A stretch of 64,000 nucleotides of DNA from Xenorhabdus griffiniae (lineage in GTDB: Bacteria; Pseudomonadota; Gammaproteobacteria; Enterobacterales; Enterobacteriaceae), in assembly GCF_001028135.1 (NCBI RefSeq), contig NZ_LDNM01000007.1, positions 1 through 64,000 of the forward strand, written 5' to 3'. The notes beneath the pieces were generated by a model. The model saw only the letters and a list, made by a program, of their open reading frames with translations, did not search any database and was not told the DNA's origin. Both the position numbers and the translations under genes were made by a program. Of the stretch, positions 16,972 through 28,646 are shown piece by piece (position 1 is the stretch's first letter; every line of letters begins with the position of its first letter).

Positions 16972-18551
16972 TCGCGGGTTGGTTATTGCCGGGGGTTCTT
17001 GCCGCCGGCCTGTTAATGATGGTTGCCCTGTCGGCGTTCGGGGCGCTGTGGTTCAATGCACCTGAAAGCCATTGGCAGGCATTTTTGCATGACAGTTATC
17101 TCTGGCATGTCATTCTGTTCACCTTCTGGCAGGCATTTCTCTCTGCCGTTTTATCGGTGACACCGGCCATTTTTCTGGCTCGGGCACTGTACCGTCGTTG
17201 TTTTCCAGGCAAGACTCTCTTTCTGCGCTTATGCGCCATGACATTGATTCTCCCTGTTTTGGTTGCCCTGTTTGGCATCCTCACGGTTTATGGTCAGACC
17301 GGCTGGCTGGCTAACCTTTTCCAATGGATAGGCGTTGAATATCGTTTTACACCTTATGGGCTACAAGGGATTTTGCTGGCACATATTTTCTTCAATATGC
17401 CAATGGCAACGCGGCTATTGCTGCAATCTCTGGAGAGTATTGCCATTGAGCAGCGCCAACTTGCCGCCCAGCTTGGTATGAGTGAATGGCAACATTTTCG
17501 TTTTATCGAGTGGCCTTACCTGCGCCGTCAAATTTTACCGACGGGTGCGCTGATTTTTATGCTGTGCTTCGCCAGTTTCGCTACAGTTCTGGCCCTCGGC
17601 GGTGGCCCAGCCGCAACGACCATTGAACTTGCCATTTATCAGGCGCTGAGTTACGACTACGATCTTGGTCATGCTGCCCTGCTTGCCTTGATACAGCTTT
17701 TTTGTTGCCTCGGCTTGGTGCTTCTTAGCCAAAAACTTAAGGGCGCACTTTCCGTTGGTTATGGGCATCAACAACAATGGCGGAATCCACAGGATCCATG
17801 GCTGCAAAAATTATCTGATGGTTTACTGATTGGCATCGCGTTATTGCTGTTACTTCCCCCTTTATTGGCGGTCATCGTGGATGGCCTGAACCGTGATATT
17901 TTTGCTGTCTTAAGCCAGCCCGCTTTATGGCAAGCCTTTATGACATCCATCATTATTACAGTAGGTGCAGGATTGTTGTGTGTTATTTTCACCATGATGT
18001 TGCTATGGAGCAGCCGCGAATTACGCTTACGCCATTCCCCTCGCTGGGGGCAGGCAATGGAAAGTAGCGGATTGCTGATCCTTGCCATGCCGGGAATTGT
18101 CCTTGCCACAGGCTTTTTTCTCCTGCTAAACACAACCATTGGTATACCTCAATCACCTTACGGGCTGGTTATCCTGACCAACGCATTAATGGCGATCCCC
18201 TACACGCTAAAAGTATTGGAAAACCCCATGCGCGATCTGGCACAGCGTTATAACCCTCTATGTCGCTCCCTCAATATGCAGGGAATACACCGCCTGTATT
18301 GGATCGAGCTTAAAGCATTAAAAATACCATTGGCCCAAGCGTTGGCTTTCGCCTGTGTTTTATCCATTGGCGATTTTGGTGTGATTGCCTTATTTGGCAA
18401 TGAAGATTTCCGCACTTTGCCTTATTACCTTTCCCAACAAATTGGGGCCTATCGCAGTCAGGATGGTGCCGTGACCGCATTTCTGTTGCTCCTGCTGTGT
18501 TTTGTTTTATTCACTGTGATTGAACGCTTACCGAGCCGACGCCATGATTAA
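16947..18551 (+). CDS. thiP: Thiamine ABC transporter permease
   Basis: ThiP is the membrane part of the thiamine importer. The 534-residue protein consists of two fused permease halves, each with about six hydrophobic segments and an EAA-type loop contacting the ATPase: [20 protein letters not shown] near 165-185 and a second around [20 protein letters not shown] near 445. I prefer ATG 16947 over 16935 because the sequence from [16 protein letters not shown] aligns with E. coli ThiP from its start. It overlaps thiB upstream and thiQ downstream, so the three genes are translationally linked. Confidence 0.95.
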   Translation: MAKRCQPLIAGWLLPGVLAAGLLMMVALSAFGALWFNAPESHWQAFLHDSYLWHVILFTFWQAFLSAVLSVTPAIFLARALYRRCFPGKTLFLRLCAMTLILPVLVALFGILTVYGQTGWLANLFQWIGVEYRFTPYGLQGILLAHIFFNMPMATRLLLQSLESIAIEQRQLAAQLGMSEWQHFRFIEWPYLRRQILPTGALIFMLCFASFATVLALGGGPAATTIELAIYQALSYDYDLGHAALLALIQLFCCLGLVLLSQKLKGALSVGYGHQQQWRNPQDPWLQKLSDGLLIGIALLLLLPPLLAVIVDGLNRDIFAVLSQPALWQAFMTSIIITVGAGLLCVIFTMMLLWSSRELRLRHSPRWGQAMESSGLLILAMPGIVLATGFFLLLNTTIGIPQSPYGLVILTNALMAIPYTLKVLENPMRDLAQRYNPLCRSLNMQGIHRLYWIELKALKIPLAQALAFACVLSIGDFGVIALFGNEDFRTLPYYLSQQIGAYRSQDGAVTAFLLLLLCFVLFTVIERLPSRRHD

Positions 18552-19239
18552 ACTTGAAAATGTCATTTATACTTATGAACACTTTGCCATGCATTTTAAT
18601 CTAAGCGTCAAAGCCGGAGAACGCATTGCGATCCTCGGCCCAAGCGGCGCCGGTAAAAGTACCTTGTTAAGTTTAATGGCGGGTTTTCAGTTTCCAGCAC
18701 AAGGCGATATTTGGCTGGATGGCGAAAACCATACGCATACCCCACCTTCCAGGCGGCCGGTTTCGATGCTGTTTCAGGAAAATAATCTGTTTTCCCATTT
18801 AACCATCGCACAAAATATTGGTTTGGGATTGCATCCCGGCTTGCGGTTAAGTGCTGAGCAAAAGAAAACGCGACAACAGATTGCCTCCCAGGTGTCACTG
18901 GAAGAGTGTCTATCGCGCCTGCCTGCCCAACTTTCAGGTGGACAACGCCAGCGGGCTGCGTTGGCTCGTTGTTTAGTCCGCCATCAACCGATTTTATTGC
19001 TGGATGAACCCTTTTCGGCACTTGATCCGGCTTTACGCAATGAGATGCTGGGATTACTGGATCAAATATGCAGTGAACGACAAATGACGTTACTTATGGT
19101 GTCCCATAATCTTGAGGATGCCGCCAAGATCGCCCCACGCTCTTTGCTGATTGTGGATGGAAAAATTCATTATGATGGTGCAACAGAGAAATTGGTGAGC
19201 GGGGAGGCGGCTGAGGCGGTGGTTTTAGGGATAGGTTGA
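18544..19239 (+). CDS. thiQ: Thiamine ABC transporter ATP-binding protein
   Basis: ThiQ hydrolyses ATP to power thiamine uptake by ThiBP. It has Walker [10 protein letters not shown] (32-40), the Q-loop [11 protein letters not shown], the signature [14 protein letters not shown] and Walker [13 protein letters not shown]. The start ATG at 18544 overlaps the thiP stop codon (ATGATTAA) and matches the E. coli protein start; an upstream in-frame ATG at 18520 would add 8 residues with no support. Length 231 residues. It ends the riboswitch-controlled operon. Confidence 0.96.
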   Translation: MIKLENVIYTYEHFAMHFNLSVKAGERIAILGPSGAGKSTLLSLMAGFQFPAQGDIWLDGENHTHTPPSRRPVSMLFQENNLFSHLTIAQNIGLGLHPGLRLSAEQKKTRQQIASQVSLEECLSRLPAQLSGGQRQRAALARCLVRHQPILLLDEPFSALDPALRNEMLGLLDQICSERQMTLLMVSHNLEDAAKIAPRSLLIVDGKIHYDGATEKLVSGEAAEAVVLGIG

Positions 19240-19279
19240 TGTTGGGGGATAAAATTATGGCCTACATTTTAAGCACAAG

Positions 19280-19299
19280 ACGCCCCGGTAATGGGGCGC
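19280..19299. terminator. Possible bidirectional terminator after thiQ
   Basis: CGCCCC at 19281-19286 pairs with GGGGCG at 19293-19298 in the gap between thiQ and the convergent glycosyltransferase gene. The stem is short but GC-rich and placed where both transcripts should end. T tracts are poor on both sides. Confidence 0.4.
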
Positions 19300-19331
19300 T
19301 AATCAAAAGAATAAGAGTAATCTAATATAAA

Positions 19332-21038
19332 TTACCCATTGTCCTTTATATCACCCAACACCACTTTCTTATAAACAACTAAATTCTCTTTATCTCGAGT
19401 TGGTCTATGCCCATGCCAAAATAGCGCCATTCCTTCGGGGGCGGGTGCTATTTCTTCGGATAATACAATCAGCCAATCACACTTTTCAGGCGCTTCAAAT
19501 TGACGCTGCTGTTGATGCAAAACACGGGCAAAATAATAAAGCATTGGCGCTTCGGATTCCCCAATATAATACGACGCCATACAGTCATTATCTTTATACA
19601 CTCCCGCCAACTTCTGTTTTAAATCAAGAAATGCCCCTTGATATCCTTTGGTGTAATCAATCCAGCCAACAAATAGCGTGAAGACTAATCCCCAAACGGT
19701 GGCAATACCCAAAACCCAATTTTGGGCAGCACGCAAGGCGGGTGATTGAGAGAGAAACCAACTTTTAGCTATCCATACCGCAGTGATCAAGGCAGCGGCA
19801 ACAACGATAAATCCCGAAAAATGCATTTGATAATCCATTGGCAACCAGCGGCTAAATGGGGTTAACCAATGTTTATAATCAGTGGAAAGGGACAAAAAAT
19901 AACAAGCCCATAAAAATACAATCAGGACAGACCAAAATAGGGAAGAAAATAGGGTTAAATATTTATAGATTATTTGCGGTATTTTAATGAATGCTCCTGT
20001 TGCCAGGATCGCCATAGGGGCAATAAAGGGCAGTAAATATAATGCACGGCCAGAAGCCGACATTTGCAATAGAACAACCCCTAAGATAACAAAGGCAGCA
20101 CACAAGAAATAATGTTTATCCGACAGAATTTTAATTGGATTTGTCAATATAAAGAGAAAAGCCAATATTCCTGATGGCAGGGCAAACAACAGCACCGCCT
20201 CAGGGATCATAGTCAGATTCCCCCTTGCGCCCAGATCTTCAACAGAAAAACCTAAAAAGCGACCGATATTGTTATCCCAAATCCAGATTTTAAATAAATC
20301 AGGATGTTCAATAAGTAACATGACAGGCCACGGCAGGATTAAAACCAACGCAATAATACCCGACAATAAAGCCCTTAGCCAATATTGTTTGGTTCGGCAA
20401 TGTTTAAGGAAAACGGGCGCCAAAACCAGGCAAATCCATAATAATCCCGGAATAAAGACCCCTTTTGATAAGAGTGTTACAGCCGTACCGATGATCAACC
20501 ATAAACAGGCGTAGCCTGTTTTTTCGTTTTTGATTAATCCCAGTAAACCATATAATCCGATAGTTGTTCCTGTTATTAATGCGGTATCAGTAAACATATC
20601 ATGGCTGTGGCGAACTAATCCGGGAGCACTGGCATACAAAGCAAAAGCTATCCATATTCGACTGTCGGTGAAGTTTTTGACATCAAATACGCGACGCGCC
20701 AACAGAATAAAAAAGGAAAAATTGATCACTGAAAAGAATAAAGAGGCGGTTCTGGCTGCATCGTGCATCGGAAGCCAATGGGATAACAAATGAATAAATG
20801 AAGTCGCTGTCCAATAATACAAGGGGGGCTTTTCCATAAAAGGTTGCCCGGCATTCATGGTGACCAACCAATTCCCTGTTTCATACATGGTATGAATAAT
20901 ACCAAAACTGTAATTTTCATCTTGTTTCCAAGGGGTATGTCCATAAACGCCCGGCAACAAATACAGCAGAGTAAAAGCAGTAAATAACAGTAAGGCTTTG
21001 ATATCTGTTTGAGTCAATTTATTGGGGTTATTCATCAA
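19332..21038 (-). CDS. ArnT-family (GT83) membrane glycosyltransferase
   Basis: The 568-residue protein has an N-terminal hydrophobic segment (LLLFTAFTLLYLLPG), then the family's periplasmic loop WKQDENYSFGIIHTMYETGNW and PFMEKPPLYYWTATSFIHL (acidic residue and EKPPL motif), and about eleven to twelve further hydrophobic segments. This is the layout of ArnT and other GT83 lipid-linked sugar transferases, which add a sugar from undecaprenyl phosphate to lipid A or other acceptors. It stands alone, without the arnBCADTEF operon, so a lipid A aminoarabinose role is uncertain. It occupies the space that araBADC takes next to polB in E. coli. Confidence 0.85.
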   Translation of the reverse strand: MMNNPNKLTQTDIKALLLFTAFTLLYLLPGVYGHTPWKQDENYSFGIIHTMYETGNWLVTMNAGQPFMEKPPLYYWTATSFIHLLSHWLPMHDAARTASLFFSVINFSFFILLARRVFDVKNFTDSRIWIAFALYASAPGLVRHSHDMFTDTALITGTTIGLYGLLGLIKNEKTGYACLWLIIGTAVTLLSKGVFIPGLLWICLVLAPVFLKHCRTKQYWLRALLSGIIALVLILPWPVMLLIEHPDLFKIWIWDNNIGRFLGFSVEDLGARGNLTMIPEAVLLFALPSGILAFLFILTNPIKILSDKHYFLCAAFVILGVVLLQMSASGRALYLLPFIAPMAILATGAFIKIPQIIYKYLTLFSSLFWSVLIVFLWACYFLSLSTDYKHWLTPFSRWLPMDYQMHFSGFIVVAAALITAVWIAKSWFLSQSPALRAAQNWVLGIATVWGLVFTLFVGWIDYTKGYQGAFLDLKQKLAGVYKDNDCMASYYIGESEAPMLYYFARVLHQQQRQFEAPEKCDWLIVLSEEIAPAPEGMALFWHGHRPTRDKENLVVYKKVVLGDIKDNG

Positions 21039-21394
21039 TATTTACCAGATTCAATTAATGTTTCATTTTCTCAGTAAAAAAATCGATAGAATATTAGCCA
21101 ATTAATAATAACAACAAAAGTGACTTACTTACTGAGAAATAATAAATCTCTCTGATAATTTAAAATAGTTAATATTTCTCTGGTAAAAATCAAATTATTA
21201 TCTACCAATCCAACTTGAAATGTGAGGGGTATAAATAATGTTTTTATGGCGTTATTAATTAATAAAATAATAAATCATCATAACTATGAAAAGCAATCCA
21301 ACACAAAATACTGTATAAATAACCATATTCAATGCTATGATTGAAATGATCCCGATAACACTAAATAGGGTTGGTTTCTCATAAGAGAAAGATT
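21039..21394. other. AT-rich region upstream of polB
   Basis: About 355 bases without a gene, very AT-rich. The segment must hold the divergent promoters of polB and the glycosyltransferase. Near 21205-21232 a short stretch (AACTTGAAATG then GGGGTATA) looks like the end of a palindromic repeat but lacks the partner arm. The only other item I can point to is the LexA-like site at 21309-21328. Confidence 0.4.
21309..21328 (+). promoter_or_regulatory. Possible LexA box upstream of polB
   Basis: TACTGTATAAATAACCATAT matches the first half of the SOS box perfectly (TACTGTATA) and the second half weakly (CAT in place of CAG after CTG-N10). It lies 67 bases before the polB ATG. In E. coli polB is LexA-regulated, so a site is expected here; this candidate has one imperfect half and is only suggestive. 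Confidence 0.4.
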
Positions 21395-23743
21395 ATGCAG
21401 ATAAATCACGTTGAACAGGGTTTTATCCTGACCCGCCACTGGAAAGATACCCCATTGGGTATCGAGCTGGTGTATTGGCTGGCGACAGAATCGGGTACAC
21501 GCCGCGTGACTATTCCTCACCAAAAAGCAGTTGCCTTTGTTCCCCAACGTGATCTGCATAAAGTAAAATCTTTACTCACACAAGAGCGGCACTGTGAATT
21601 AACCGCATTGCCATTGAAAGATTTCAATCGTCAGCCTGTTGCGGCGCTGTATTGTCTGCATTACCGCCAATTGCAACATCTGGAGAAAATTTTCAGGGAA
21701 CAGAATATTCCCCTCTACGAAGCCGATATCCGTCCACCCGACAGGTTTATGATGGAGCGCTTTATCACTGCTCCGGTCTGGTTCAGCCAGAAACCCGACG
21801 GTAGTTACCAGATGAAACCCAACCCCACCTATTGGCCAAATTTGAAATGGGTGTCACTGGATATCGAAACCAGCCAGCATGGTGAGTTGTATTCCATTGG
21901 TTTGGCGGGATGCGGCGAGAAAATTGTCTTTATGTTAGGGCCAGCAACGGGTAACCAACTGGATCTTGATTTCAAGCTGGAATATGTAGCCAGTCGTCCG
22001 ATGATGCTGGAAAAACTCAACGAATGGCTGGCACATTATGATCCTGATGCCATTATTGGCTGGAATCTGGTGCAGTTTGATTTGAGGGTGTTACAGCAAC
22101 ATGCTGAACGCTATAACGTGCCGTTAAAATTCGGCCGCAATCAGACTTTGCTCGAATGGCGAGAACACGGTTTCAAGCCAGGGCACTTTTTCGCCTCAGC
22201 AGAAGGCCGTTTGATTATTGACGGCATTGATGCACTGAAAACCGCAACCTGGAATTTTCCTTCTTTCAGCCTTGAATATGTGGCACAACAACTTCTGGGG
22301 GAAGGAAAAGCCGTCGATAATCCTTATGATCGCATGGATGAGATCAACCGCCGCTTTCAGCAAGATAAACCTGCCCTCGCCCACTATAATTTACAGGATT
22401 GTATTCTGGTTAATCGTATCTTTGAGAAAGCAGATTTGATGGCCTTCTTATTGGAACGCGCCACAGTAACAGGATTAGCAGTAGATCGCAGCGGCGGATC
22501 GGTCGCGGCGTTCACGCACCTTTATCTGCCTAAAATGCACCGTATTGGCTATGTTGCGCCCGTCCAGCCAACGTATTCCGATGATAACAGCCCCGGCGGT
22601 TTTGTGATGGATTCGTTTCCGGGATTATACGATTCGGTGTTGGTGCTGGATTACAAGAGCCTTTATCCTTCGATTATTCGCACGTTTTTGATTGATCCGG
22701 TCGGGATGGTTGAAGGCCTTGCCAACCCTGACAATGAACACGCTGTCCCCGGCTTTCGGCAGGCATTTTTTTCCCGGACACAACATTGCCTGCCGGATAT
22801 CGTCACCCAAATCTGGCAGGCGCGCGACAAGGCCAAACAGCAACAGAATGCGTCCCTTTCTCAAGCCCTGAAAATTATTATGAATGCCTTTTATGGCGTG
22901 CTCGGTGCTTCTGGCTGCCATTTTTTTGATCCTCGCCTGACTTCATCAATTACGATGCGCGGCCACGAAATCATGCACCAAACCCGTGAGCTAATCGAAT
23001 CACAAGGCTATCAGGTGATTTATGGCGATACGGATTCCACGTTTGTCTGGCTAAAATGCCCCCATTCAGAGGATGAAGCCTGCCAAATCGGGCATTATTT
23101 GGCACAATTTGTCAGCCAATGGTGGCAAAACCATCTCAAAACCGAATTCAATCTTGAAAGTACGTTGGAGCTGGAATTTGAGACACATTATCGGCGTTTC
23201 CTGATGCCAACGGTACGCGGGGCAGAGCAAGGTAGCAAAAAACGTTATGCCGGATTAAGCGGTGATAAGGTGATTTTCAAAGGATTGGAAACAGTAAGGA
23301 CTGACTGGACACCGCTGGCACAAATATTCCAGAAGGAACTGTATACTCTGATTTTTCAGCAAAAATCCCATCAAAATTATATTCGTGAATATCTTGCCAA
23401 GACGCTGGCAGGTGAATTTGATGATCGTCTGGTTTATCGTAAGCGGTTACGCCGTAAGTTGTCTGATTATCAGCGCAATATCCCTCCCCACGTTCGGGCA
23501 GCGCATTTGGCTGATGAGTATAATCAATTACATAATCGCCCACTACAGTACCAAAATGGTGGCTGGATCAACTATGTCATCACCCAAGCAGGCCCTGAGC
23601 CATTAGAAAACCAAACCTCTGCCCCCGATTATGAACACTATATCAATAAGCAATTGAAGCCGATTGCTGACGCTATCTTGCCCTTTATTCAAGATGATTT
23701 TATGCCTCTGCTGACAGGGCAAATGAGCATCTCTTTCGAATAA
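21395..23743 (+). CDS. polB: DNA polymerase II
   Basis: Pol II is a family-B, SOS-induced polymerase involved in restart and lesion bypass at stalled forks. From ATG 21395 the protein is 782 residues, one fewer than E. coli. The 3'-5' exonuclease motif LDIETS (Asp156, Glu158) is present, as are the polymerase motifs [12 protein letters not shown] (about 418), [16 protein letters not shown] and [10 protein letters not shown] (about 543). The upstream TTG start at 21371 would add 8 residues without homology; AGAGAAAG precedes the ATG at 21395, which I prefer. Confidence 0.97.
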   Translation: MQINHVEQGFILTRHWKDTPLGIELVYWLATESGTRRVTIPHQKAVAFVPQRDLHKVKSLLTQERHCELTALPLKDFNRQPVAALYCLHYRQLQHLEKIFREQNIPLYEADIRPPDRFMMERFITAPVWFSQKPDGSYQMKPNPTYWPNLKWVSLDIETSQHGELYSIGLAGCGEKIVFMLGPATGNQLDLDFKLEYVASRPMMLEKLNEWLAHYDPDAIIGWNLVQFDLRVLQQHAERYNVPLKFGRNQTLLEWREHGFKPGHFFASAEGRLIIDGIDALKTATWNFPSFSLEYVAQQLLGEGKAVDNPYDRMDEINRRFQQDKPALAHYNLQDCILVNRIFEKADLMAFLLERATVTGLAVDRSGGSVAAFTHLYLPKMHRIGYVAPVQPTYSDDNSPGGFVMDSFPGLYDSVLVLDYKSLYPSIIRTFLIDPVGMVEGLANPDNEHAVPGFRQAFFSRTQHCLPDIVTQIWQARDKAKQQQNASLSQALKIIMNAFYGVLGASGCHFFDPRLTSSITMRGHEIMHQTRELIESQGYQVIYGDTDSTFVWLKCPHSEDEACQIGHYLAQFVSQWWQNHLKTEFNLESTLELEFETHYRRFLMPTVRGAEQGSKKRYAGLSGDKVIFKGLETVRTDWTPLAQIFQKELYTLIFQQKSHQNYIREYLAKTLAGEFDDRLVYRKRLRRKLSDYQRNIPPHVRAAHLADEYNQLHNRPLQYQNGGWINYVITQAGPEPLENQTSAPDYEHYINKQLKPIADAILPFIQDDFMPLLTGQMSISFE

Positions 23744-23962
23744 TGGTTATTTTTGCAGGTGACGGCTTGCTCGGCTTCAATTAACATATCGCCCCTCTAA
23801 TGGGCCATTGTACTTTTGTGATCCCTTTTATCAAAAAACAGGCGTTGTAAAGTGCAATTGAAAACTATCCCTATCGATAACCAATAACGATCGATATCCA
23901 ACAAAAGCAGCCATCCTGCAACCATAAATAATATTGTCTAACAGAAAACTGAGCCAAAATTT

Positions 23963-26872
23963 ATGCCATTTACTCTTGGTCAACGCTGGATAAGCGATAC
24001 AGAAAGCGAACTTGGATTAGGAACAGTCGTGGCGCTTGATGCGCGCATGGTAACGTTACTCTTCCCTGCCAGCGGAGAAAACCGCCTTTACGCACGCAAT
24101 GACTCCCCCATCACCCGTGTTATGTTTAATGTGGACGATACCGTGACCAGTCACGAAGGCTGGAAGCTCAAGATTAATGATGTCCAACAAGATAATGGCC
24201 TGCTGATCTATGTTGGTACGCGTCTGGATACGGAAGAAGAAAATACCTGCTTGCGGGAAGTTTTTCTGGATAGCAAGCTGACGTTTAACAAGCCACAAGA
24301 TCGTCTGTTTGCAGGCCAAATTGACCGCATGGATCGCTTCGCTTTGCGTTTTCGCGCCCGTAAGCACCAAAGCGAACAGTTCCGTCTGGCAGAAAGCGGG
24401 CTGCGGGGTATTCGTGCCAGCTTGATCCCTCACCAATTACACATTGCCAATGAAGTGGGCAAGCGACACGCGCCTCGGGTATTACTGGCGGATGAAGTCG
24501 GATTAGGTAAGACCATTGAAGCCGGGATGATTATTCATCAGCAATTAATGGCCGGGCGGGTTGAACGTGTATTAATCATTGTGCCGGAAAGTTTGCAGCA
24601 CCAATGGCTGGTAGAAATGCTGCGCCGTTTCAACCTGCGTTTTTCGCTGTTTGATGATGGCCGATATAGCGAAGCTCAGCATGACAGCGATAATCCATTC
24701 GAAACTGAACAGTTGATTATCTGTTCTCTGGATTTTGTTCGCCGCAATAAGCAACGTTTTGAACTTCTGCTGGAGGCAAGTTGGGATTTGATGGTAGTGG
24801 ATGAAGCGCACCATCTGGCATGGAGCGAAAAATCCCCAAGCCGCGAATATCAAGTTATCGAACAATTGGCAGAACAGATCCCGTCTGTCTTATTGTTAAC
24901 CGCGACACCAGAGCAGTTAGGGCAAGAAAGTCACTTTGCCCGCCTGCGCCTGCTGGATTCAAATCGTTTCCACGATTATCAGGCTTTCATTGATGAACAA
25001 CAGAAATACCGCCCTGTCGCGGATACCGTGACGTTGCTGTTATCTGGTGAAACGCTGAACAATGACCAGCAAAATGCTATCGTCGAACTGATCAGCGAAC
25101 AGGATATTGAGCCTCTGCTGAAAGCCGCAAACAGCAATCAGGATGGAGAGAGCGAAGATGCGCGGCGCGAACTGATCACCCTGCTGATGGATCGTCACGG
25201 CACCAGCCGCCTGCTTTTCCGTAACACACGTGGTGGTGTGAAAGGTTTCCCGCATCGTGAATTGCACGAGATCAAGTTACCATTGCCGACCCAATATCAG
25301 ACGGCAATCAAGGTTTCTGAAATCATGGGGGCCAAAAAGACGGTGGAGTCCCGCGCCAAAGATATGCTCTATCCTGAGCGGATCTATCAGGAATTCGAAG
25401 GGGAAAATGCCACATGGTGGAATTTCGATCCCCGCGTAGAATGGCTGATGGGTTTCTTGATGGCAAACCGCGATGAGAAAGTGCTGGTGATCTGTGCCAA
25501 AGCAGAAACTGCGCTGCAACTGGAGCAAATTTTGCGTGAACGCGAAGGCATCCGCAGTGCCGTGTTCCACGAAGGTTTGTCCTTGCTGGAGCGGGATCGC
25601 GCCGCCGCTTACTTTGCATCTGCGGAAGAAGGCGCCCAAGTGCTGCTCTGCTCTGAAATTGGCTCAGAAGGACGTAACTTCCAGTTTGCCAACCAGCTTG
25701 TCATGTTTGATTTGCCATTCAACCCTGATCTGCTGGAACAACGTATCGGTCGTCTGGATCGTATCGGTCAAAACCGTAATATCAAAATCAGTGTGCCTTA
25801 TCTGGAAAACACGGCGCAATCCATTCTCCTGTGCTGGTATCACGAAGGGCTGGATGCTTTTGAGCATACTTGTCCAACCGGCCGCTCTATCTATGACCAG
25901 TATTATGAAACCCTGCTTAATTTCCTTGCCAAACCTAATGAACAAACGGGTTTCAGTGAGTTTATTGCTGAATGTCGCGGGCATCATGACAAGCTTAAGC
26001 AGCAATTGGAACAAGGACGTGACCGTCTGCTGGAGATGAACTCCAACGGTGGCGAGCAAGGCCAGAAGCTGGCAGAAAAGATTGCGGCACAAGATAACGA
26101 TACCGATTTGGTGAATTTTGCCCTGAATCTGTTCGATATTATTGGCATTAATCAGGAAGATCGCTGCGACAATATTATTGCTCTGCATCCATCCGATCAT
26201 ATGCTGGTACCTGATTTCCCTGGGTTACCACAAGATGGCTGCTCGATTACGTTTGACCGTGAAAAAGCCCTCTCCCGCGAAGATACTCAGTTCCTGAGCT
26301 GGGAACACCCCATCATTCGCAATGGCCTGGATTTAATTCTGTCGGGGGATACAGGAAGCTGTGCTGTTTCCATCCTGAAAAACAAAGCACTGCCAGTCGG
26401 GACGCTGTTGGTTGAGTTGATTTACGTTGTTGAAGCTCAGGCACCGAAGCACCTGCAATTGACCCGTTTCTTGCCACCAACGCCAGTGCGCCTGTTGTTG
26501 GATCTGAAAGGCACAAATCTGGCTCCTCAGGTGGAATTTGAAAGTTTCAACCGCCAGCTAAACGCTATCAACCGCCATAATGCCAGCAAGCTGGTTAACG
26601 CAGTACAGAAAGAGGTTCATGCTATTTTGCAACAATCTGAGCCGCTGATTGAAGCGCAAGCGCGTGCGTTGATTGAAAAAGCAAAAAAAGAAGCGGATGA
26701 AACGCTGTCGGCTGAATTGTCACGTCTGGAAGCCCTGAAAGCGGTTAACCCGAATATCCGTGATGATGAACTGGAAGCAATTAGCGCCGAGCATAAGCAT
26801 CTGCTGCTCAATCTTGATCAGGCCAACTGGCGTCTGGATGCGATCCGTTTGGTGGTTATTTCTCATCAATAA
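23963..26872 (+). CDS. rapA: RNA polymerase-associated ATPase RapA
   Basis: RapA is a Swi2/Snf2-type ATPase that binds core RNA polymerase and recycles stalled post-termination complexes. The 969-residue protein begins with the two Tudor-like domains ([20 protein letters not shown]), followed by the helicase core: [13 protein letters not shown] (Walker A near 180), VVDEAHHL (Walker B near 280) and [16 protein letters not shown] with [11 protein letters not shown], the motif VI region near 590-600. Length matches E. coli (968). It is followed by a short tandem repeat and a weak hairpin, then rluA. Confidence 0.98.
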   Translation: MPFTLGQRWISDTESELGLGTVVALDARMVTLLFPASGENRLYARNDSPITRVMFNVDDTVTSHEGWKLKINDVQQDNGLLIYVGTRLDTEEENTCLREVFLDSKLTFNKPQDRLFAGQIDRMDRFALRFRARKHQSEQFRLAESGLRGIRASLIPHQLHIANEVGKRHAPRVLLADEVGLGKTIEAGMIIHQQLMAGRVERVLIIVPESLQHQWLVEMLRRFNLRFSLFDDGRYSEAQHDSDNPFETEQLIICSLDFVRRNKQRFELLLEASWDLMVVDEAHHLAWSEKSPSREYQVIEQLAEQIPSVLLLTATPEQLGQESHFARLRLLDSNRFHDYQAFIDEQQKYRPVADTVTLLLSGETLNNDQQNAIVELISEQDIEPLLKAANSNQDGESEDARRELITLLMDRHGTSRLLFRNTRGGVKGFPHRELHEIKLPLPTQYQTAIKVSEIMGAKKTVESRAKDMLYPERIYQEFEGENATWWNFDPRVEWLMGFLMANRDEKVLVICAKAETALQLEQILREREGIRSAVFHEGLSLLERDRAAAYFASAEEGAQVLLCSEIGSEGRNFQFANQLVMFDLPFNPDLLEQRIGRLDRIGQNRNIKISVPYLENTAQSILLCWYHEGLDAFEHTCPTGRSIYDQYYETLLNFLAKPNEQTGFSEFIAECRGHHDKLKQQLEQGRDRLLEMNSNGGEQGQKLAEKIAAQDNDTDLVNFALNLFDIIGINQEDRCDNIIALHPSDHMLVPDFPGLPQDGCSITFDREKALSREDTQFLSWEHPIIRNGLDLILSGDTGSCAVSILKNKALPVGTLLVELIYVVEAQAPKHLQLTRFLPPTPVRLLLDLKGTNLAPQVEFESFNRQLNAINRHNASKLVNAVQKEVHAILQQSEPLIEAQARALIEKAKKEADETLSAELSRLEALKAVNPNIRDDELEAISAEHKHLLLNLDQANWRLDAIRLVVISHQ

Positions 26873-26925
26873 ACAGCCACCAATAAACAGGCATCAATAA
26901 ACAGACAGCAATAACCTGTCATCCG
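26865..26925 (+). repeat. Short direct repeat overlapping the rapA stop codon
   Basis: The block CAATAAACAG occurs three times in a row at about 14-base spacing across and just after the rapA stop codon, followed by a fourth partial copy (CAATAACCTG). The copies are separated by 4-base spacers that differ. It may be a small tandem duplication with no function. Confidence 0.6.
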
Positions 26926-26932
26926 GTAAACT

Positions 26933-26976
26933 CAGGGGCGCTTTCCGCAAGATGCCCCTGGGTATCCCATTTTTTC
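26933..26976 (+). terminator. Possible rapA terminator
   Basis: CAGGGGC at 26933-26939 pairs with GCCCCTG at 26954-26960, followed about 10 bases later by six T's (26970-26976). The loop is long and the T run is displaced, so it is a weak candidate lying between rapA and rluA. Confidence 0.35.
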
Positions 26977-26994
26977 CGACCCATAGGAGCCACT

Positions 26995-27648
26995 ATGCTG
27001 GAGTCTTATCATCCCCCGACAGATCCTTGGTTATATGTGCTGTATCAGGATGAGCACATTATGGTTGTCAATAAACCCAGTGGATTGCTTTCTGTGCCGG
27101 GTAAAGCAGAAGAGCACAAGGACAGTATCATGACGCGGATACAGGCTGAATTTCCTACCGCCGAATCCGTCCATCGATTGGATATGGCTACCAGCGGTAT
27201 CATGGTTGTGGCGCTGACTAAAGCCGCCGAGCGTGAGTTGAAACGCCAGTTCCGTGAACGTGAACCGAAAAAAATCTATCTCGCGCGGGTATGGGGAAAG
27301 CTGGAGCAGGAAAAAGGCTTGGTGGATCTGCCCTTAATCTGCGACTGGCCGAATCGCCCAAAACAAAAAGTCTGTTTTGATACGGGCAAATCCGCACAGA
27401 CTGAGTATCAGGTACTGGAATATGAGTCCCAGGCTACACGGGTCAGGCTCGCCCCCATCACAGGGCGCTCTCATCAGCTTCGCGTGCATATGCTGGCACT
27501 TGGTCATCCCATTCTGGGAGATAATTTCTATGCTCATATGCAGGCAAGGGAAATGGCACCTCGCCTGCAATTACATGCTCAGGAACTGTTTATTACTCAT
27601 CCGGCTTATGGCACACCCATGCATTTTGAGTGTAAAGCCGAATTTTAA
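26995..27648 (+). CDS. rluA: Dual-specificity pseudouridine synthase RluA
   Basis: RluA makes pseudouridine 746 in 23S rRNA and pseudouridine 32 in several tRNAs. The 217-residue protein has the catalytic motif HRLDMATSG (Asp63), the VNKPSGLLSVPG start of the family and the ITGRSHQLRVHM C-terminal motif. TAGGAG precedes the ATG. It follows rapA, as in E. coli, and is convergent with djlA, the two stop codons being 6 bases apart. Confidence 0.97.
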   Translation: MLESYHPPTDPWLYVLYQDEHIMVVNKPSGLLSVPGKAEEHKDSIMTRIQAEFPTAESVHRLDMATSGIMVVALTKAAERELKRQFREREPKKIYLARVWGKLEQEKGLVDLPLICDWPNRPKQKVCFDTGKSAQTEYQVLEYESQATRVRLAPITGRSHQLRVHMLALGHPILGDNFYAHMQAREMAPRLQLHAQELFITHPAYGTPMHFECKAEF

Positions 27649-27654
27649 CGAGCG

Positions 27655-28464
27655 CTATTTAAAGCCCCGCTCCTTTTTAATCAAATCGTAAGCCGACTGG
27701 ATGGACTGCGTCTTTTGTTTCGCCAATTCCATCATTTCTGGTGGTAAACCTTTTGCCACCAGTTTATCGGGATGGTGCTCACTCATCAGTTTTCGATAAG
27801 CCCGCTTAATGGTGGTCGCATCATCCTCTTTGTTGACGCCCAAGACTTTACAAGCATCTTCCAATGTCGCACGCTGCTGCTCATGCCCCTGATGGGGGCC
27901 ATATTGCTGGTACTGTCCATTGAAATGGCGGCCGCCTTCCATCATGGCAAGGAATTGTTCAAATTGAATACGGGAAATACCTAACTCTTCGGCAATGACA
28001 AACAGAACCTTTCTTTCATTGGGGTGCAGTTCGCCATCAGCAAATGCTGCTTGTAGCTGAATTTCCAGAAACATGCGGATCAGATCAGAACGGCCGAAGC
28101 AAGCACGGCGTAATTGTCGCATTGTTTCACGCAAAGGAAATTGAGACTGTTTGCCTTCACGAAACGCCTGCTGCGCGGAAAGCCGTGCCTCACCATGCAG
28201 TTGCATTCGGTTCATCAATTGGGTGGCAAGCCGGATATCCGTTTCTGTTACCCGGCCTTTTGCTTTGGTTAAATGCCCCAATACTTGAAAAGTACTGCGG
28301 AAAAACAGCGCCTGTCGGGTTGGGCCTTTCGTTGTTTTCCCCAATTTTTGCATCCTGATTTTGTCAAGGATGTGACCAAGCACTAAGCCAATCACTATTC
28401 CCCAAAAACCCGCACCAGATGCAATCCCAAATATCAATCCGAATAATTTTCCCCAATACTGCAT
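27655..28464 (-). CDS. djlA: Co-chaperone DjlA
   Basis: DjlA is an inner-membrane J-protein that activates DnaK and can induce the Rcs phosphorelay when overproduced. From ATG 28464 it is 269 residues, beginning [13 protein letters not shown] like E. coli DjlA; the longer frame from 28497 adds 11 residues without support. It has one N-terminal transmembrane segment with a glycine-rich face, a TerB-like central domain (residues about 55-180, [14 protein letters not shown]) and a C-terminal J domain with the HPD motif in [12 protein letters not shown]. It is divergent from lptD. Confidence 0.96.
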   Translation of the reverse strand: MQYWGKLFGLIFGIASGAGFWGIVIGLVLGHILDKIRMQKLGKTTKGPTRQALFFRSTFQVLGHLTKAKGRVTETDIRLATQLMNRMQLHGEARLSAQQAFREGKQSQFPLRETMRQLRRACFGRSDLIRMFLEIQLQAAFADGELHPNERKVLFVIAEELGISRIQFEQFLAMMEGGRHFNGQYQQYGPHQGHEQQRATLEDACKVLGVNKEDDATTIKRAYRKLMSEHHPDKLVAKGLPPEMMELAKQKTQSIQSAYDLIKKERGFK

Positions 28465-28646
28465 ATAGTCTTCAATTCCCCAATGCCCTGAGCGCAATTT
28501 TGCATTATCATACTATCCATTAAGCTCTGTGCCTAACAACAAGATTAGCAAAGTTAAACTTTACTCTGGCGCATATCTCTCAACTACGTTAGTCTCTGAG
28601 CGTTTGCCGGCACGATGCCACTGATGACGGAACCGCATAAACATCT

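Noticed and set aside
18608-19021. Minus-strand ORF of 137 codons
   Set aside because: Antisense to thiQ; ThiQ motifs are complete in the sense frame.
21205-21232. Possible end of another palindromic repeat before polB
   Set aside because: Only one short arm is visible; no partner arm or second copy was found in the window.
25277-26200. Several ORFs of 98-181 codons on both strands inside rapA
   Set aside because: All are other-frame shadows of the conserved rapA coding sequence.
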